Positions 33,500 through 44,737 of a DNA stretch of 64,000 nucleotides are shown in pieces. The DNA is from Thuidium tamariscinum (taxonomy: Eukaryota; Streptophyta; Bryopsida; Hypnales; Thuidiaceae): the NCBI GenBank assembly GCA_947034885.2, contig OX344753.2, positions 10,540,001-10,604,000 of the forward strand, read 5' to 3'. The notes beneath the pieces are model-generated. The model was not told the DNA's origin. It saw nothing but the letters and a program-made list of their open reading frames with translations, and did no database searches. Every line of letters begins with the position of its first letter. Position 1 is the first letter of the stretch. Both the position numbers and the translations under genes were made by a program.

Positions 33500-35654
33500 T
33501 GTCGTAGCACAAGGAAGCACAAATCCGTCTGTAGGTGTTAATTTGGCGTTAACACCGTTCAAATGACTCGTGTATCGTTCCCACAGGATTTTACGTAGAT
33601 TCCTCAAGATATCCGAAATAACAGGATGCGGAAAACAACCCCAAGACAACAGTAACCGGATTCCTAACCGGAAACTTCCTCACAACATCCGCATTCCTTT
33701 AGATTGCCTTTCTCACCATTTATACATACTTTACCACTCTCAAAACAACCTCCAAACAGGGGGGAGTGCCCAAACTCTGTACCTTCCCCTATCCGGACTC
33801 ACAGTATCCGACTGGGCGGATTAGGAACCGAAAGGAGTGCCCAAACTCTGTACCTCTTCCGGATCCGGTTTCCGGATCCAATCACTCAAGTAACAAATGA
33901 AGTTTAGCCTCTGTATTAGAGGGGTCCGCGGTTGGCATTTAGGAAGGATGCGTTGAATCCTACCCTCCTCAGGATTATAGTGAATGGAGTTCCACTAAAA
34001 GAGAAAAATAACAAAAGACATAAAAGAAATAGGCTGCAAGTTCCTCCTCACAACTAATCCGGATTGCAATCCCAACTAGTAGGTCACTCAGGAAACCCCT
34101 ACAAACCCCACATTACTACAATGACAGACTCACCCAAACTCAGTTCCTAAGGCTTAATCTAGGAGCCAGATAACTAGGGGATCCTAACTGTCTGCACATC
34201 CCTCACTTCCGGTTATAGTAGGACCTCAACAACACGTCAATTGGCATGCGCCCACTCTCCTAGCAGAACACATCCAATCTAAGAGCGGCTTTCCCACACA
34301 GAAGCCTCCAAGTGACTGCAGCAGCTAGACTTCAATCCTAATACACCAGTAGCCTCAACCAAATCACTTCAATTTCCCGGAACCGGATTCAGACAAAGTC
34401 TGGGGGAGACACCTCATCCAAACACCTGCAAACCCAGCTACCTCGCACTATCCAATGGTTCTAGCATTGCACGGCATACCAATCCAGAGTCGAGACTTGT
34501 TCAGACCAACTCTTAGAAAGTAGAAATCTGGAAATCAGATTGCAAATGAAAGGAAAAACAGAAGTAGGAACACCCGGGGCAACCAACTAACAGCCACCCC
34601 TAAATACCAACCCAAGGGAACCCTAAAAGCCCCAAGGGAACAAAATCAGAGGACAAGAGAATGCCAGGTGGCATTCCTTATCCACAAAAGTCACTTTCCT
34701 ATCCACCCAACTGGACCCGAAAAAAATGGATCTCAGATCCGAAAAATCCGGATCTGACTGACCAGGTGCATTCTAAGTCAAAAGCACCTTGCTAACTGCT
34801 TCCTACCTACTGGAAAGGTAACTTTCCACCTTTTCCACTAAGTCTGCTCCTCAAAATTCTCTACCTACTCTACTTTCTATTCCTAACTACTTCTTCATCC
34901 GCTTTTTGGGGGAATCCGCATGCTTGGCGGCTCCCTTGCGTGCTGGCTGTTTCCTACTGGTGGAAACCTTTGCCGACGCAGCTGCTTTGCCCTTGGAAGG
35001 CGTGGCAGCAATCTTACCCTTCCCCGCAGATTTCGGAGGCATGATTTTCGCCGGGTCTGATGGTTCCGGTTCCAGTTCCGATCCTGATCCGGATTCCGAA
35101 TCTGACTCCTCTTCTTCGTGCTCGCTCTGCTCTGGGGACTCATCTTGGTCTGACTCCAGCTCAATGGGACTCTCCCTCGCCCGCTTCGCTGTAGCCTTCC
35201 TCTTCATTGTGCTAGGAACCTTGGGAGATTTCTCGGATACCTTGCTCGGAGGCGTCTCTTGATCCTGGTCTTTCGCTTGGACTTGCTTCCGGATTTGGGA
35301 TCCGGGTGTTGCCCCTTCTCCCACATCAAGATCAAGTCGGGAAGCTGCCTTGGGCGCCTGTGGAGTCTTCTCTTCCATTGAACCCTTGCCCTTGGATGAC
35401 ATCTGGACCCGTCCACGATCCTCGGGCTGAACCCCAGATCCTCAATCCGGTTCCGGATTTTCCGGTTAGGTAAGGGTTTCTACTTCCCTTTCTTAACCTA
35501 ATTATCCCAATTGGATGTCTCCAACTTCCACCTCTTCCTAATCTTACTAACTTTCCCTATTCTTGACCAAAGAATCGAAAAATTTCTCTAAGATTAGCTT
35601 CCTTATTCCTAATTCTATACTAAATATTAAAAACCTGTATTCTAGGTTCCCACA
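33500..35654 (-). repeat. 5' LTR of the gypsy element
   Basis: Upstream LTR in reading direction, 2,155 bp, ending on the plus strand in GGTTCCCACA before the GGCAT duplication. It should carry the promoter for the genomic RNA. Confidence 0.95.
34887..35402 (-). CDS. LTR-encoded acidic/basic protein, 171 aa (5' LTR copy)
   Basis: This copy matches the ORF of the 3' LTR residue for residue. Being in the 5' LTR, it would be the first sizeable ORF of a transcript starting near the LTR's beginning, about 1.6 kb ahead of gag. Its ATG is preceded by 'ggtccag' and about 250 bp of AT-rich LTR sequence. Whether transcription starts upstream of this ATG cannot be told from sequence alone; an AT-rich stretch near 35,600-35,630 could hold the TATA box. 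Confidence 0.45.
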   Translation of the reverse strand: MSSKGKGSMEEKTPQAPKAASRLDLDVGEGATPGSQIRKQVQAKDQDQETPPSKVSEKSPKVPSTMKRKATAKRARESPIELESDQDESPEQSEHEEEESDSESGSGSELEPEPSDPAKIMPPKSAGKGKIAATPSKGKAAASAKVSTSRKQPARKGAAKHADSPKKRMKK

Positions 35655-35659
35655 GGCAT

Positions 35660-35994
35660 CTAGGAGGACAAAAGAAGGGGACAAGAAGAAAGGGAAGGGA
35701 GCATCTCTATGCACATTTTGCACACCACCACTCAAGCCTCACCACACTCGCCAAGACAAAGACAACTACAATGAGTGGAGTCTAGAGTGAAGGGGGATTA
35801 GTAGTGAAGGAAGAAGGAGAGAGACGATCAATAGTGACCTAGACTTAGGGGCGTAAAAGAATCCTAAGAAGCCATTACGGCCAATGGAATAGATATTAGA
35901 ATGACATAAAGATGACGACATAAGAGGGTAGGGAAGCCTTCCATTATTTGAGACACTATAGATGTAAGACCACCAAAATGGTTGGTGGAATAGT
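35660..35994. other. Short non-coding flank
   Basis: Purine-rich unique-looking sequence between the gypsy element and the next MITE. No gene seen. Confidence 0.4.
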
Positions 35995-36155
35995 CACTAC
36001 AAGAAAATGGGGGTATAAATGACTTGTAAACATTGACTTCACCAACAACAATGACTACAAAATAGTCATTTTGTAGTCATTTTGCAATCATTGTTGTCGG
36101 TGTAGTCATTGTGGACAAGTCATTTATAGTTTTATACCCCCATTTTCTTATAGTG
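35995..36155. mobile_element. CACTA-type MITE, 161 bp, target duplication AGT
   Basis: The element starts CACTACAAGAAAATGGGGGT, and its other end on the opposite strand reads CACTATAAGAAAATGGGGGT. AGT lies on both sides (35,992-35,994 and 36,156-36,158), the 3-bp duplication of CACTA elements. The interior is a further foldback (ACAACAATGACTACAAAA against its inverse), so nearly the entire element could form one hairpin. It is a potential small-RNA source. Confidence 0.9.
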
Positions 36156-36445
36156 AGTGTTAGTGTAAAAGAGGGAAATATAAAGGAGAAGGAGGGAGGA
36201 GCCGTTTATGACTTATAGGTGTACATCACACCTCTCCAAATTAAGCCGTGGGCATTGAAGTCATTCCACACTCATGGAGTATGAGCACGCGACCGAAGGT
36301 ACAGTAGGAGATGTCGCAAACGCTAATAACCAACGTATGAGTTGCTAAATCGATTCTAGATAGCTTGTTGTTCCCTAATCTGTAATGTATAGTAAGCAAA
36401 CTAATTTAGCAGGTAGAGGTCAGCACAAATTAAGGGTTAGATTAG

Positions 36446-36700
36446 ATTTAGAATTAAGTAAATTAGAAATTTGATTAAGGGTGGAGTTAACGTAGAAATT
36501 AAATTAAGGGTGGAATTAACATAAAACTTAGATTAAGGGTGGAATTAAATCAGAGATTAGATTGAGGGTGGAATTAACGTAGAAATTAGATTAAGGGTGA
36601 AATTAAAGTAAGGATTAGGTTAAGGGCAAAATTAAAATAGGAATTAGATCACGGGGGGAACCAAAATCAGGGGTTAGGTTGAAGGTCGGAAGTAGATTAA
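36446..36700. repeat. 29-bp minisatellite, at least seven units
   Basis: The core 'ttaagggtggaattaa' recurs with exact 29-bp spacing at 36,475, 36,504, 36,533, 36,562, 36,591, 36,620 and 36,649 (last units diverged). Looser copies continue to about 36,740. Confidence 0.85.
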
Positions 36701-36740
36701 AGCAAATTGTGGGAGTAAGATGAAGGGAGAAATTAGAATA

Positions 36741-39700
36741 GGGATAGAATATCACATCATGTGATTAGAATCACGGTAGGAAAATGAGTTGAGCGGGAAA
36801 CATTAGTGGTAGTTAGAAAGGTCAGTCAGCCTTGGTTTCCCGACATTCCAACTTAGACTAGTGGTAGTTCGTATTGGCTATGAATAAGAGGCGATAGCGT
36901 GGACTACTTCCACGCCATTGGGGTAGCTCTAGTGCCACCTGCGGAACCTAAGAATATTAGAAAAGAAAATCCATTGCTTGAAAGGCACAATGGACCTATG
37001 CTTAGCCACCCAGTAGAATATGAAGTTCTATACAAACCGTTAGAACTTAGTTGTATCCGTTTACTTACCAAGGGTGGATAAATAAACACCCACATGGTCC
37101 CAATGTACTCACTTCATGATTAACTCTATTGTTAGCAAATTTATTCAAGGGGAATGTAACCCAAGGGGATTTGTAATTTTTGATGACCTTATAATATTTT
37201 GCAAATTTTCAAAGTTAAAAAAATAAGGAACCCTATATATACAGAATGCTAGATTCCCCTTGAAAGAATAACTTTGAAGTACCAAAATCTCAACCCCCAT
37301 TTGGTTGCTTTGAAAGTTCACATTAATCTCTTATTGATTGCTATAAAAAGATGTTAAGGTTCTAAGTCATGAAAGTGTTAATTCAAGTCTATTTTATAGG
37401 TGTTTGAGAATAGAAGGCGTTACAACTAGAGTGCTCACCTTGTTAGTGCTATGTGACTATGTATTCTCACTATGTCCCAATAGAGTGGACTTAAAATTCT
37501 GAAACATATATTATTAAATAATATGCAATGGCACAAATAAAGTAGCTTCTAAATTGTGGAACATTTAGGATCTCCTACCATATATCTAACAATTTTGGGT
37601 TCCAAGTAAGAAAGTGCAAGTTTCTTGACATTTTTTCATTTTGATAAAAGAAAGCCCTTTGTCTAATACACCATATTTCTTAACCCTGAAGTACACACTT
37701 CACTATCCATCTAAATACTAGGTCAATGATGAACATTGTAAAACATGTACTTCATCCAATCCAAATCTCTCAAAAAAGCCTTCAAAAAAGTTTATGCAAT
37801 TTATCAATGGAATGAAGAAAGAATGATCTATTAATACAATTTGAGTATATCAGAGGTTTTCTAAAGATATCTTATTACCTTTAATTTGAGCATTTAAAAC
37901 TTGAAATGGAAAGACTTCAAGAAACTTGTCGGGAGGTCATTATATCTTTTGCACACAAACAACAATTTCTTACAAGTTAGGAGAATGGGGTTGCATATTG
38001 TGTGAGAGTATGTTCAAACATTGAGCCTGAGTGAGCCGCTTCCAAGATTGTTGGTTTGGGAAATGTAAGAATGTGGGCATTCTTGGGGGCAATGGATTTC
38101 AATTCAATTCAACTTATTGATTGTGTGTTGCATTGCAAGTTGGATGGTGTTTGCTTTGACAATTGTAGAGAATGGTAATGTTTGGTTTGTGTCGCTAAAG
38201 GAGTTTTGGGCCTCCAAAAGACTATTTTAGGGTCGTTCCCTAATATTGTTCCCAATGTTGTAGACTAGCCCTTGTTAGTTTGAATTTTCAAATTTTCAAA
38301 TTTTTAATATTCAATTTAATTAATTAGTTATTATTTCCTAATGTAGCAATTGTCCAACCACGTCAAATTGATGATGTGGCAACGTTTCGAATTTCTTTAC
38401 AACATTTTTAGAGTTTGGAAATTCATAGTCTTTTAAAGGTTCAAATCTCCCTTGATGTGCTTTCAGAGGTATTTGGTTGTAGTCGTGACAATTGCAATTG
38501 CACTAAATAGTGATTTAGGTTGCCCCTTACTAATTCTTTGAGATTCTACACTATATAAATATTTATTGTTACTATACTATACAAGAATGCACTACTTGTG
38601 ATTTAATTAGTTATTGGTGGAGTTGGAGCTCATGAACTTCGATGTGTATAAGTGAAAGTATTTATAGAAATTTTTGTTGACTTCAACAGCTTATAGAGTA
38701 ACTTTCGGGAGGTAAGGCAACCTAATTGTAAAGGCAATCTAATTTTACCATTTAGTGTAGCATCACAAAATGAAGAAGAAAAACTCATATAAACAAAAAT
38801 GATTTTTACAATATATACGATTGTTCCAAGGAAAATTTGCTAGCCAATATTGAGTAATTTTTAATTCTAAATAGCTAATAATAACATTTGTGTACCTTGG
38901 CAACAAATTAAAGCAGGTTGCTTCTTTGATTGCTCCAAAAATTATCTATTAGTGCAATCTTTTTAATCTCTAAATGTCTAGGACCTTTTTGGATCAAAAT
39001 ACATCATTGTTTTAAAAGTCTTATAGATCTAAATGTCACTAATGTATAGGAATCTCAACTATGCAATCTTGTAGTGTATGTGTTGGAAATGATCAAATCA
39101 AATTTGGAGACCTTTGGTCATATGGATTGCAAGATCATAAAATTTTAGTATTGGAAAAGGATGCTAAAATTTTCATGGCAACACATTCAGAGGTGAAATT
39201 CAATTTTTGAATTTAATCAAATCAAATAAAACTTAAAACTATAAAGTGCAACAAATACATCATGCAAACACATTGAGTTGGAGAAAAAAATATAATTCAA
39301 TTGACTCATTGTGTGTGTGCAAAATGTCTTTGAATTGTCAAAAAATAACAAGAAAAGTTGCAAGAAATACATCTACTACTCAACCTACTTCTACTAAAAT
39401 GCTTCTTAGTCATGCATAGCTTTTCGGATTGATATGAAGTTTTAACCAAACAAACTAAAACCAATATATGCAACTTTTTTTTAAATGATTAGAAACTAAC
39501 ACTATACAACAAAACCAAAACAAGACTCCAAAATTCATCATATTCCAAAAATGTCTAGATTTTTAACTTTGACTTGCTCTTAAACATTAAAAAAAAATTT
39601 GAATTGACATGAAAATTCTATTACAACAATTCAACTTCAAGGCAAATATAATCCAAAATTTTTTATTGAAAACAAACACTGAATGAAGGAGATACAAGCT

Positions 39701-40029
39701 TCCAAAGTTATATCCACCAACATACAGCTTGGTGAGCTCTAATTGATCTCATGAATTTCAAATGGCTTTTAAAAGAATCAATCCATCTTGGATTAATTTG
39801 AAATTTTTACGACACAAAGTTGAAGATAGAGTGTAGATTTTCCAACAAATTTTAATTAAATTTGGACATTGAATGCAAAAGTTACAATTCTTTGAATTGG
39901 GCTTTCAAACTAAGCAAGTCCTAACACTTTTGGTCCCTTGAGGCACTTTGGGGTCCAAACTAAATGTTGCTAAAATTTTCTCTTAACAACAAAGTTCTCC
40001 CAAAAATTCACTCAAGAATCAATAGGCCT
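36741..40029. other. AT-rich non-coding DNA
   Basis: I see no gene, RNA or element ends in this stretch. Short ORFs have no resemblance to known proteins, and stop codons are dense in all frames. Confidence 0.45.
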
Positions 40030-40315
40030 TGTGTGGGCGCTTCATTCCCACCGTTGGAATTAAGCGATCACAACCAGGCTCTAACAATTCTACTACCTAC
40101 GGGTGTCTAAACGTCAATCCATTGTGCCTTCCAAGCAATGGATCTTTTTTACTATCCTACCTAAGGTTTGTTTCATTCTCTTGTCCTACTTCTAATTGCC
40201 GCCTACTCTATGTGTTTCGTTCTCTTGTCCTACTTCTACGCGTTTGGGATTGTTTCAGCCCGCTCTACTTATGGTATTTCCTATCTTGTCTCTACGTCTT
40301 TGTACTTTTATCCTA

Positions 40316-40560
40316 TTCTACGTATTTGTCTTGGTTTTAGTCTATTCTACATATTTGTGTTCTTTTGCCCTACTCTACGTATTGGTATTATTCTGCTTCT
40401 ACTTTACGTATTTTAATTGAGTACTTCTTCTTTATGTATTTGTCTTGGTTTTAGTCTATTCTACATATTTGTGTTCTTTGGTCCTACTCTACGTATTGGT
40501 ATTGTTCTACTTCTACTTTATATATTTTAATGAAGTACCTCTTCCTTACGTATTTGTCTT
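40316..40560. repeat. 114-bp tandem repeat, just over two units
   Basis: The phrase 'gtatttgtcttggttttag' and the following sequence repeat at 114-bp spacing (ends of 'tatttgtc' at 40,330, 40,444 and 40,558). Confidence 0.8.
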
Positions 40561-40760
40561 CTATACGTACTTGTATTTGGCTTAGTCTAATCCACGACTT
40601 CTTCTACGTATTCTCTTACTATATGTACGTGTATTTGGCTTAGTCTAATCTACGTCTTCTTCTACGTCTTCTTCTACGTCTTCTTCTACTATATGTACGT
40701 GTATTTGGCTTAGTCTAATCCACGTCTTCTTCTACTCTATGTATGCTTCTACGTCTACGT
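40561..40760. repeat. 58-70-bp pyrimidine-rich tandem repeat
   Basis: 'gtatttggcttagtctaatc' recurs at 40,573, 40,631 and 40,701. The longer spacing comes from extra copies of a 12-bp 'tacgtcttcttc' unit, which is itself repeated. Confidence 0.75.
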
Positions 40761-41073
40761 TTGGGTATTCATTATTTTCCTTCTCTTATGGTTGTCCCCC
40801 TATTCGTGATTGCTAAACACCGGACCCTAATCCTACTTGGGATGTGGACTTTTCCACTAACTAATTTCCTATTGCATCAATTAATTCAAATCAAGGGTAG
40901 GGTTAGATGCCCACCTCCGTTCCGTGGATCCGGTCCTCTTCACTCCACGCCACGTCCATCATTGCCGTATCTTGGTCCCGGCTCTCTTTATTATCCCTTT
41001 CCGGGTGCTCTTACAATTAGGTCTTTTTTGCAATGGCTTCCTAGCTCAACTAGTTTCTATTCTATCCCCTCAA

Positions 41074-41200
41074 CTACCTAATTTCTATATTTTCCCTTAC
41101 TACCTAATTTCTATCTTTTCCCCTAACTACCTAATTTCTATATTTTCCCTTACTACCTAATTTCTATCTTTTCCCCTAACTACCTAATTTCTATCCTTTT
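41074..41200. repeat. 26/27-bp minisatellite, five units
   Basis: 'ctacctaatttctat' starts at 41,074, 41,100, 41,127, 41,153 and 41,180, so units alternate 26 and 27 bp, differing at 'tattttccctta' and 'cttttcccctaa'. Confidence 0.85.
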
Positions 41201-41556
41201 TTTGTAAGAACCCCTGGCTCCCCAAACCCTGGCTCCCCTCGGCTGCGGTACCCGGCTGGCTGGCTGGGGCTCCCGGCTGGCTGGGCTGCGGGCTTTGGCT
41301 GGCTGGCTGGGGCTGGTCCAGCACTTAGAGACTTGCAATTTCTGGCTTTTTGAGTAGAATTAGGAACCTCCTAACAAAAGAACAATTGATGTGGCCCAAG
41401 GGTTTCACCCCAATGGATGTTGGATGCTAAACATTGACTTAGTGCCAACCGTGTTATTTGACACCCCACTAAGACTTAGGGGGTTCAAAGCTCCGCTGTG
41501 AGAGTGAGGCGTTTTGACACGTGACTAAGACTTTAGTTTCTTAAGAAGGGTGGGGG

Positions 41557-41815
41557 TTCATAGCTTCGCCGTCCCCTATGGGACTAAATTAACCCCGTGA
41601 CTAAGAGAAGAGGGAGAAGAGAATGTTTACACAACTTATCTAGTCTATAGTTCAAAGCTTCGCCGTCCCCTATGGGACTAAATTAACCCCGTGACTAAGA
41701 GAAGAGGGAGAAGAGAAGGTTTACACAACTTATCTAGTCTATAGTTCAAAGCTTTGCCGTCCCCTATGGGACTAAATTAACCCTGTGACTAAAAGAAGAG
41801 GGAAAAGAGAGTGGT
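41557..41815. repeat. 94-bp tandem repeat, about 2.7 units
   Basis: 'gcttcgccgtcccctatggg' occurs at 41,563 and 41,657, and with one change at 41,751, exactly 94 bp apart. Units are nearly identical, so the array is young. Confidence 0.88.
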
Positions 41816-43223
41816 ACAAAGTGTAAACATACGCTCGAAGTCACCTCCCAAGTTACCCCTCGGTTCCTCACAATACTCTCCCACAACAACTCTCAATAGT
41901 ATACAATACAATGAGTAATCAAGTTTAGATTGCAACAAGTTCCACCACTTGGGGGGGTCTCAAGTCCCCAAGTAAAAAAACCACACTTACAAAGGGTGTA
42001 AAAACCCCAAAAGACCATCAAAGGCTCCCTTGGCATCAAAGGCTGAAGGAAATCCGGCATAACCCGGGCCCAATAGTCCTCCTCCCTTAAATGGGTAGGA
42101 GTGAGAAAAGAGAGAGAATGAGAGGAGAATGCCGCCCCTTTTATACCCAAAAAGGAGCAACACCCCCCCTTAATCTACTAAGAATAACTAGATGAGGGAA
42201 TTTAGGAGGTCCGTACATGTTTACCCCTCCCAAATCTAATTATCCACCTAAAATCTACACAATTTGAATTGGGAAATTCAAATCTTACCTAACCTTACAA
42301 GAACTTGCAAAACCGTCTAATTTACCTTCCCCAAAATCTACAAGTTCTCACATGGGAGAAGTTCCCATGTGTTCCCACCTACTTAATTTGAAATTACTTA
42401 CACCAAAGCACATGAGCCACCTCCACTAACTTTTTGAGGTGGTACTTGCTCCCACATGTGCCCGAAGTTCCCCAAACGTTCCCTACGCGTTCCCCACGGC
42501 TAATGGGGCCCAAACTCCCCAAAAATGCATTGGGGGGCCTAAAACCCCCATTTCTTCTCCATGTGCTGTCCCCAAAAGGATAACTTTTGGAGTTTAGCTC
42601 CAAATGGCAAACGGATTGCGCCATTGGCTCCGGAAGGCCATAATTAGTTTACAAAGAACTCCTTACCCCTTAAACTATGTCCAAATTCCCAAAGAATCTT
42701 AGTGTAAGTTGGGATCAAAGTTGGGATAAATTCCCAACTTTTGGAGTTTAGCAATTTTGGACCCCAAACCTTCACCAATCTTCCAAGTAGATGGAAGGGG
42801 GTAGGAATAGACCCAAGATAGGCCCCGTTCCGATGTCGTATGGCCCCGGTACGCCAGTCAACCGCTGCTTTCGTCATTTAATTTGTCAGTTGGGGAGGAA
42901 TGTCGCCGATTCGGGATCTTCCAACTATCGTTTCGTCTTGAAACTTGGGGAAGCGCTCCGTTGGTGTGAGACTGCCTTGCCGGATTTTTAGTGGGATTTT
43001 ACCGCACTTTGGGATATTCTTTCGAATTCCCACCCAAAGTCCACCTCGGTTGACCGTCTGGGAAAATATCCAAACAATGTTGGAAAATTCCCAAACTTTA
43101 GAGGGGACCACCCATGGGATCCCCCCACTTGGATGCAAATCTGCATCCCCCTTGTGTGCTCCTAGAATTAGGAAATTGCCCGGTACCTGCATTTCAAGGT
43201 TAGTATTTTATCCGTATTCTCTT

Positions 43224-43539
43224 CGATGCTATGGGGAGTGGGAGATTCCTCCTAGATCCCCCTATGAGGACTTCCTAGCCTAGACAGGGCCTTTTTAGGC
43301 TTCTTACCCTAATCCTGCATGTCTCTATCAATTTGGCGTCTATTTAGCTAAGACCAGGTCCGTTTTGGATGTAAACCATCCTAAATCCCACCTAATGACT
43401 AAATGGCACATTGGTATGTGTAATGCCAATATAGGTTTAATGCCTTTTTGTAGGTGTTATGAGCCTAAATAAGCCTTAGTTTATGTATAAATTCGAAAAA
43501 AGAACCCGTGAGTCCCCGGTGACGAATCAGGGACTCACA
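43224..43539. repeat. Dispersed repeat of about 316 bp, copy 2
   Basis: Near-identical to 14,386-14,701 (same orientation, 28.8 kb apart), ending 'gacgaatcagggactcaca'. It directly follows the region B repeat here, while copy 1 joins a hAT relic, so its outer boundaries are the same in two unrelated contexts and define a discrete mobile unit. Confidence 0.7.
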
Positions 43540-44737
43540 CCTTGACATCAACATCTACTTAAGCAAAGTCACAAACTCAATATAAACTAATCATAGATTA
43601 TTGTAAAGCTCTAATTACAATTTTGAAAAAAAATTCTTAGAGTCTCAGTGAAGAGCTCCAGTGGCTTGAGAGCCTTCTAAAATTTTAGATCTATTTTATT
43701 GAACCCATCATAAATTTAGTAGCTATGAAGTTTGGGATCTTAGGCATCTACTAAGCAATCTAAGAACTTGAAAGTTTTCAATTTAGGACTTGAACATTAC
43801 AAAAGTAGTACACTAAATTTTTCAAAAATCACACAATGAGGTTATTATAGTATTATTTGTTGTTTACCAATTCTCATCTATCATCTATCAATATCTATGG
43901 ATTATGGAATTTTCAAATCCAATTTAATTTTTCCAAATTAAACATTCATTAAACATACTCTTGCATTTGGATCTTACTCGATGACAATACCTCTGCAAAC
44001 CACTAGTGCCCTAAGCCAGCTACGTTGAAGACTTGAAGCCTAAGCTAAAGTCCTTAAATAAAATCTAAATCACATCATCCATTTCTATGGACTGTAGATT
44101 AATCATATACTTCTAGTCTTCCACAATGTAGAAGCCTTGCTCTATTCCATACTGCCTGAAATATAATGCCAAGATTGGAGCATCGACAAGAAAAACCCAA
44201 CAAGAGTACTACTGAGTTGTTTTGACATTTTGAATTTGCAATATGTACCAACTCTCTCAAGGAGATTTGTATGAGTTAGGATGATTCAATTTTTGTGAAA
44301 GGAGTATCATGCTTGATGTACTCTTCTACTCCTTCAAGTTGAGCATTAGTGACATTTCTTTAAACACATTAGAAGTGATTTTGGCCTTTATCTTTGATAC
44401 AATTGTCAAGCATGCCAATATACATGTAGAGACTGGTATTACAAAGGGCTCTTGAAAGGATGTGATGCTCAACGGGAGCTTCTTTAGGCTCATTCCATCC
44501 AAAGTAATGCTTCAAGCATTTGCTAACCATGGTAGCAAAAGAAATGAGGAGTCTTCAAACCATTTGCAAGTGCAATCTCGAGAGGACACCACCATGTTCA
44601 ACTGAACACAACTCTAAGATACATTCTTTATCAAGGAATTGCTAAACCTTCCCAAGGAAGTCAAGGGAGATGTGAACACTACCAACTATGACACCAACGT
44701 CCATCTATTTTGGTTGAGTTGGAGCCCATATTCAAGA
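43540..44737. other. AT-rich non-coding DNA
   Basis: No gene, RNA gene or repeat structure is seen. Confidence 0.45.

Larger units (their letters stand above)
25241..35654 (-). mobile_element. Complete Ty3-gypsy LTR retrotransposon, 10.4 kb
   Basis: The element reads on the minus strand. Two 2,155-bp LTRs (25,241-27,395 and 33,500-35,654) bound a 6.1-kb interior with gag and pol. The host target site GGCAT is duplicated on both sides (25,236-25,240 and 35,655-35,659). LTR ends are TG..CA when read on the minus strand (TGTGGGAACC ... GCTACGACA). A primer site complementary to tRNA-Asp and a purine-rich tract are present. The domain order protease-RT-RNase H-integrase with no visible chromodomain, together with tRNA-Asp priming, points to the non-chromovirus side (Tat/Athila-like) of plant Ty3-gypsy. 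I saw no difference between the LTRs in the stretches compared, so insertion was recent. Confidence 0.95.
40030..43221. other. Non-coding repeat region B
   Basis: This is a diverged counterpart of region A (19.7-25.2 kb). Its first block (about 40,030-40,150, 'gccttccaagcaatggatct') and its last (about 42,585-43,140) align in order with region A, while the middle is expanded by different tandem repeats. A GGCT/CTGG-rich tract lies at about 41,220-41,320. No ORF encodes a recognisable protein. The 316-bp repeat follows directly. Confidence 0.45.

Noticed and set aside
40316-41815. Tandem arrays considered as a CRISPR array
   Set aside because: Units are contiguous, without unique spacers of constant length, and the DNA is plant nuclear.
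42394-43283. Cluster of 66-112-aa ORFs in repeat B
   Set aside because: They overlap on both strands, show no domain, and the homologous part of repeat A does not preserve them.
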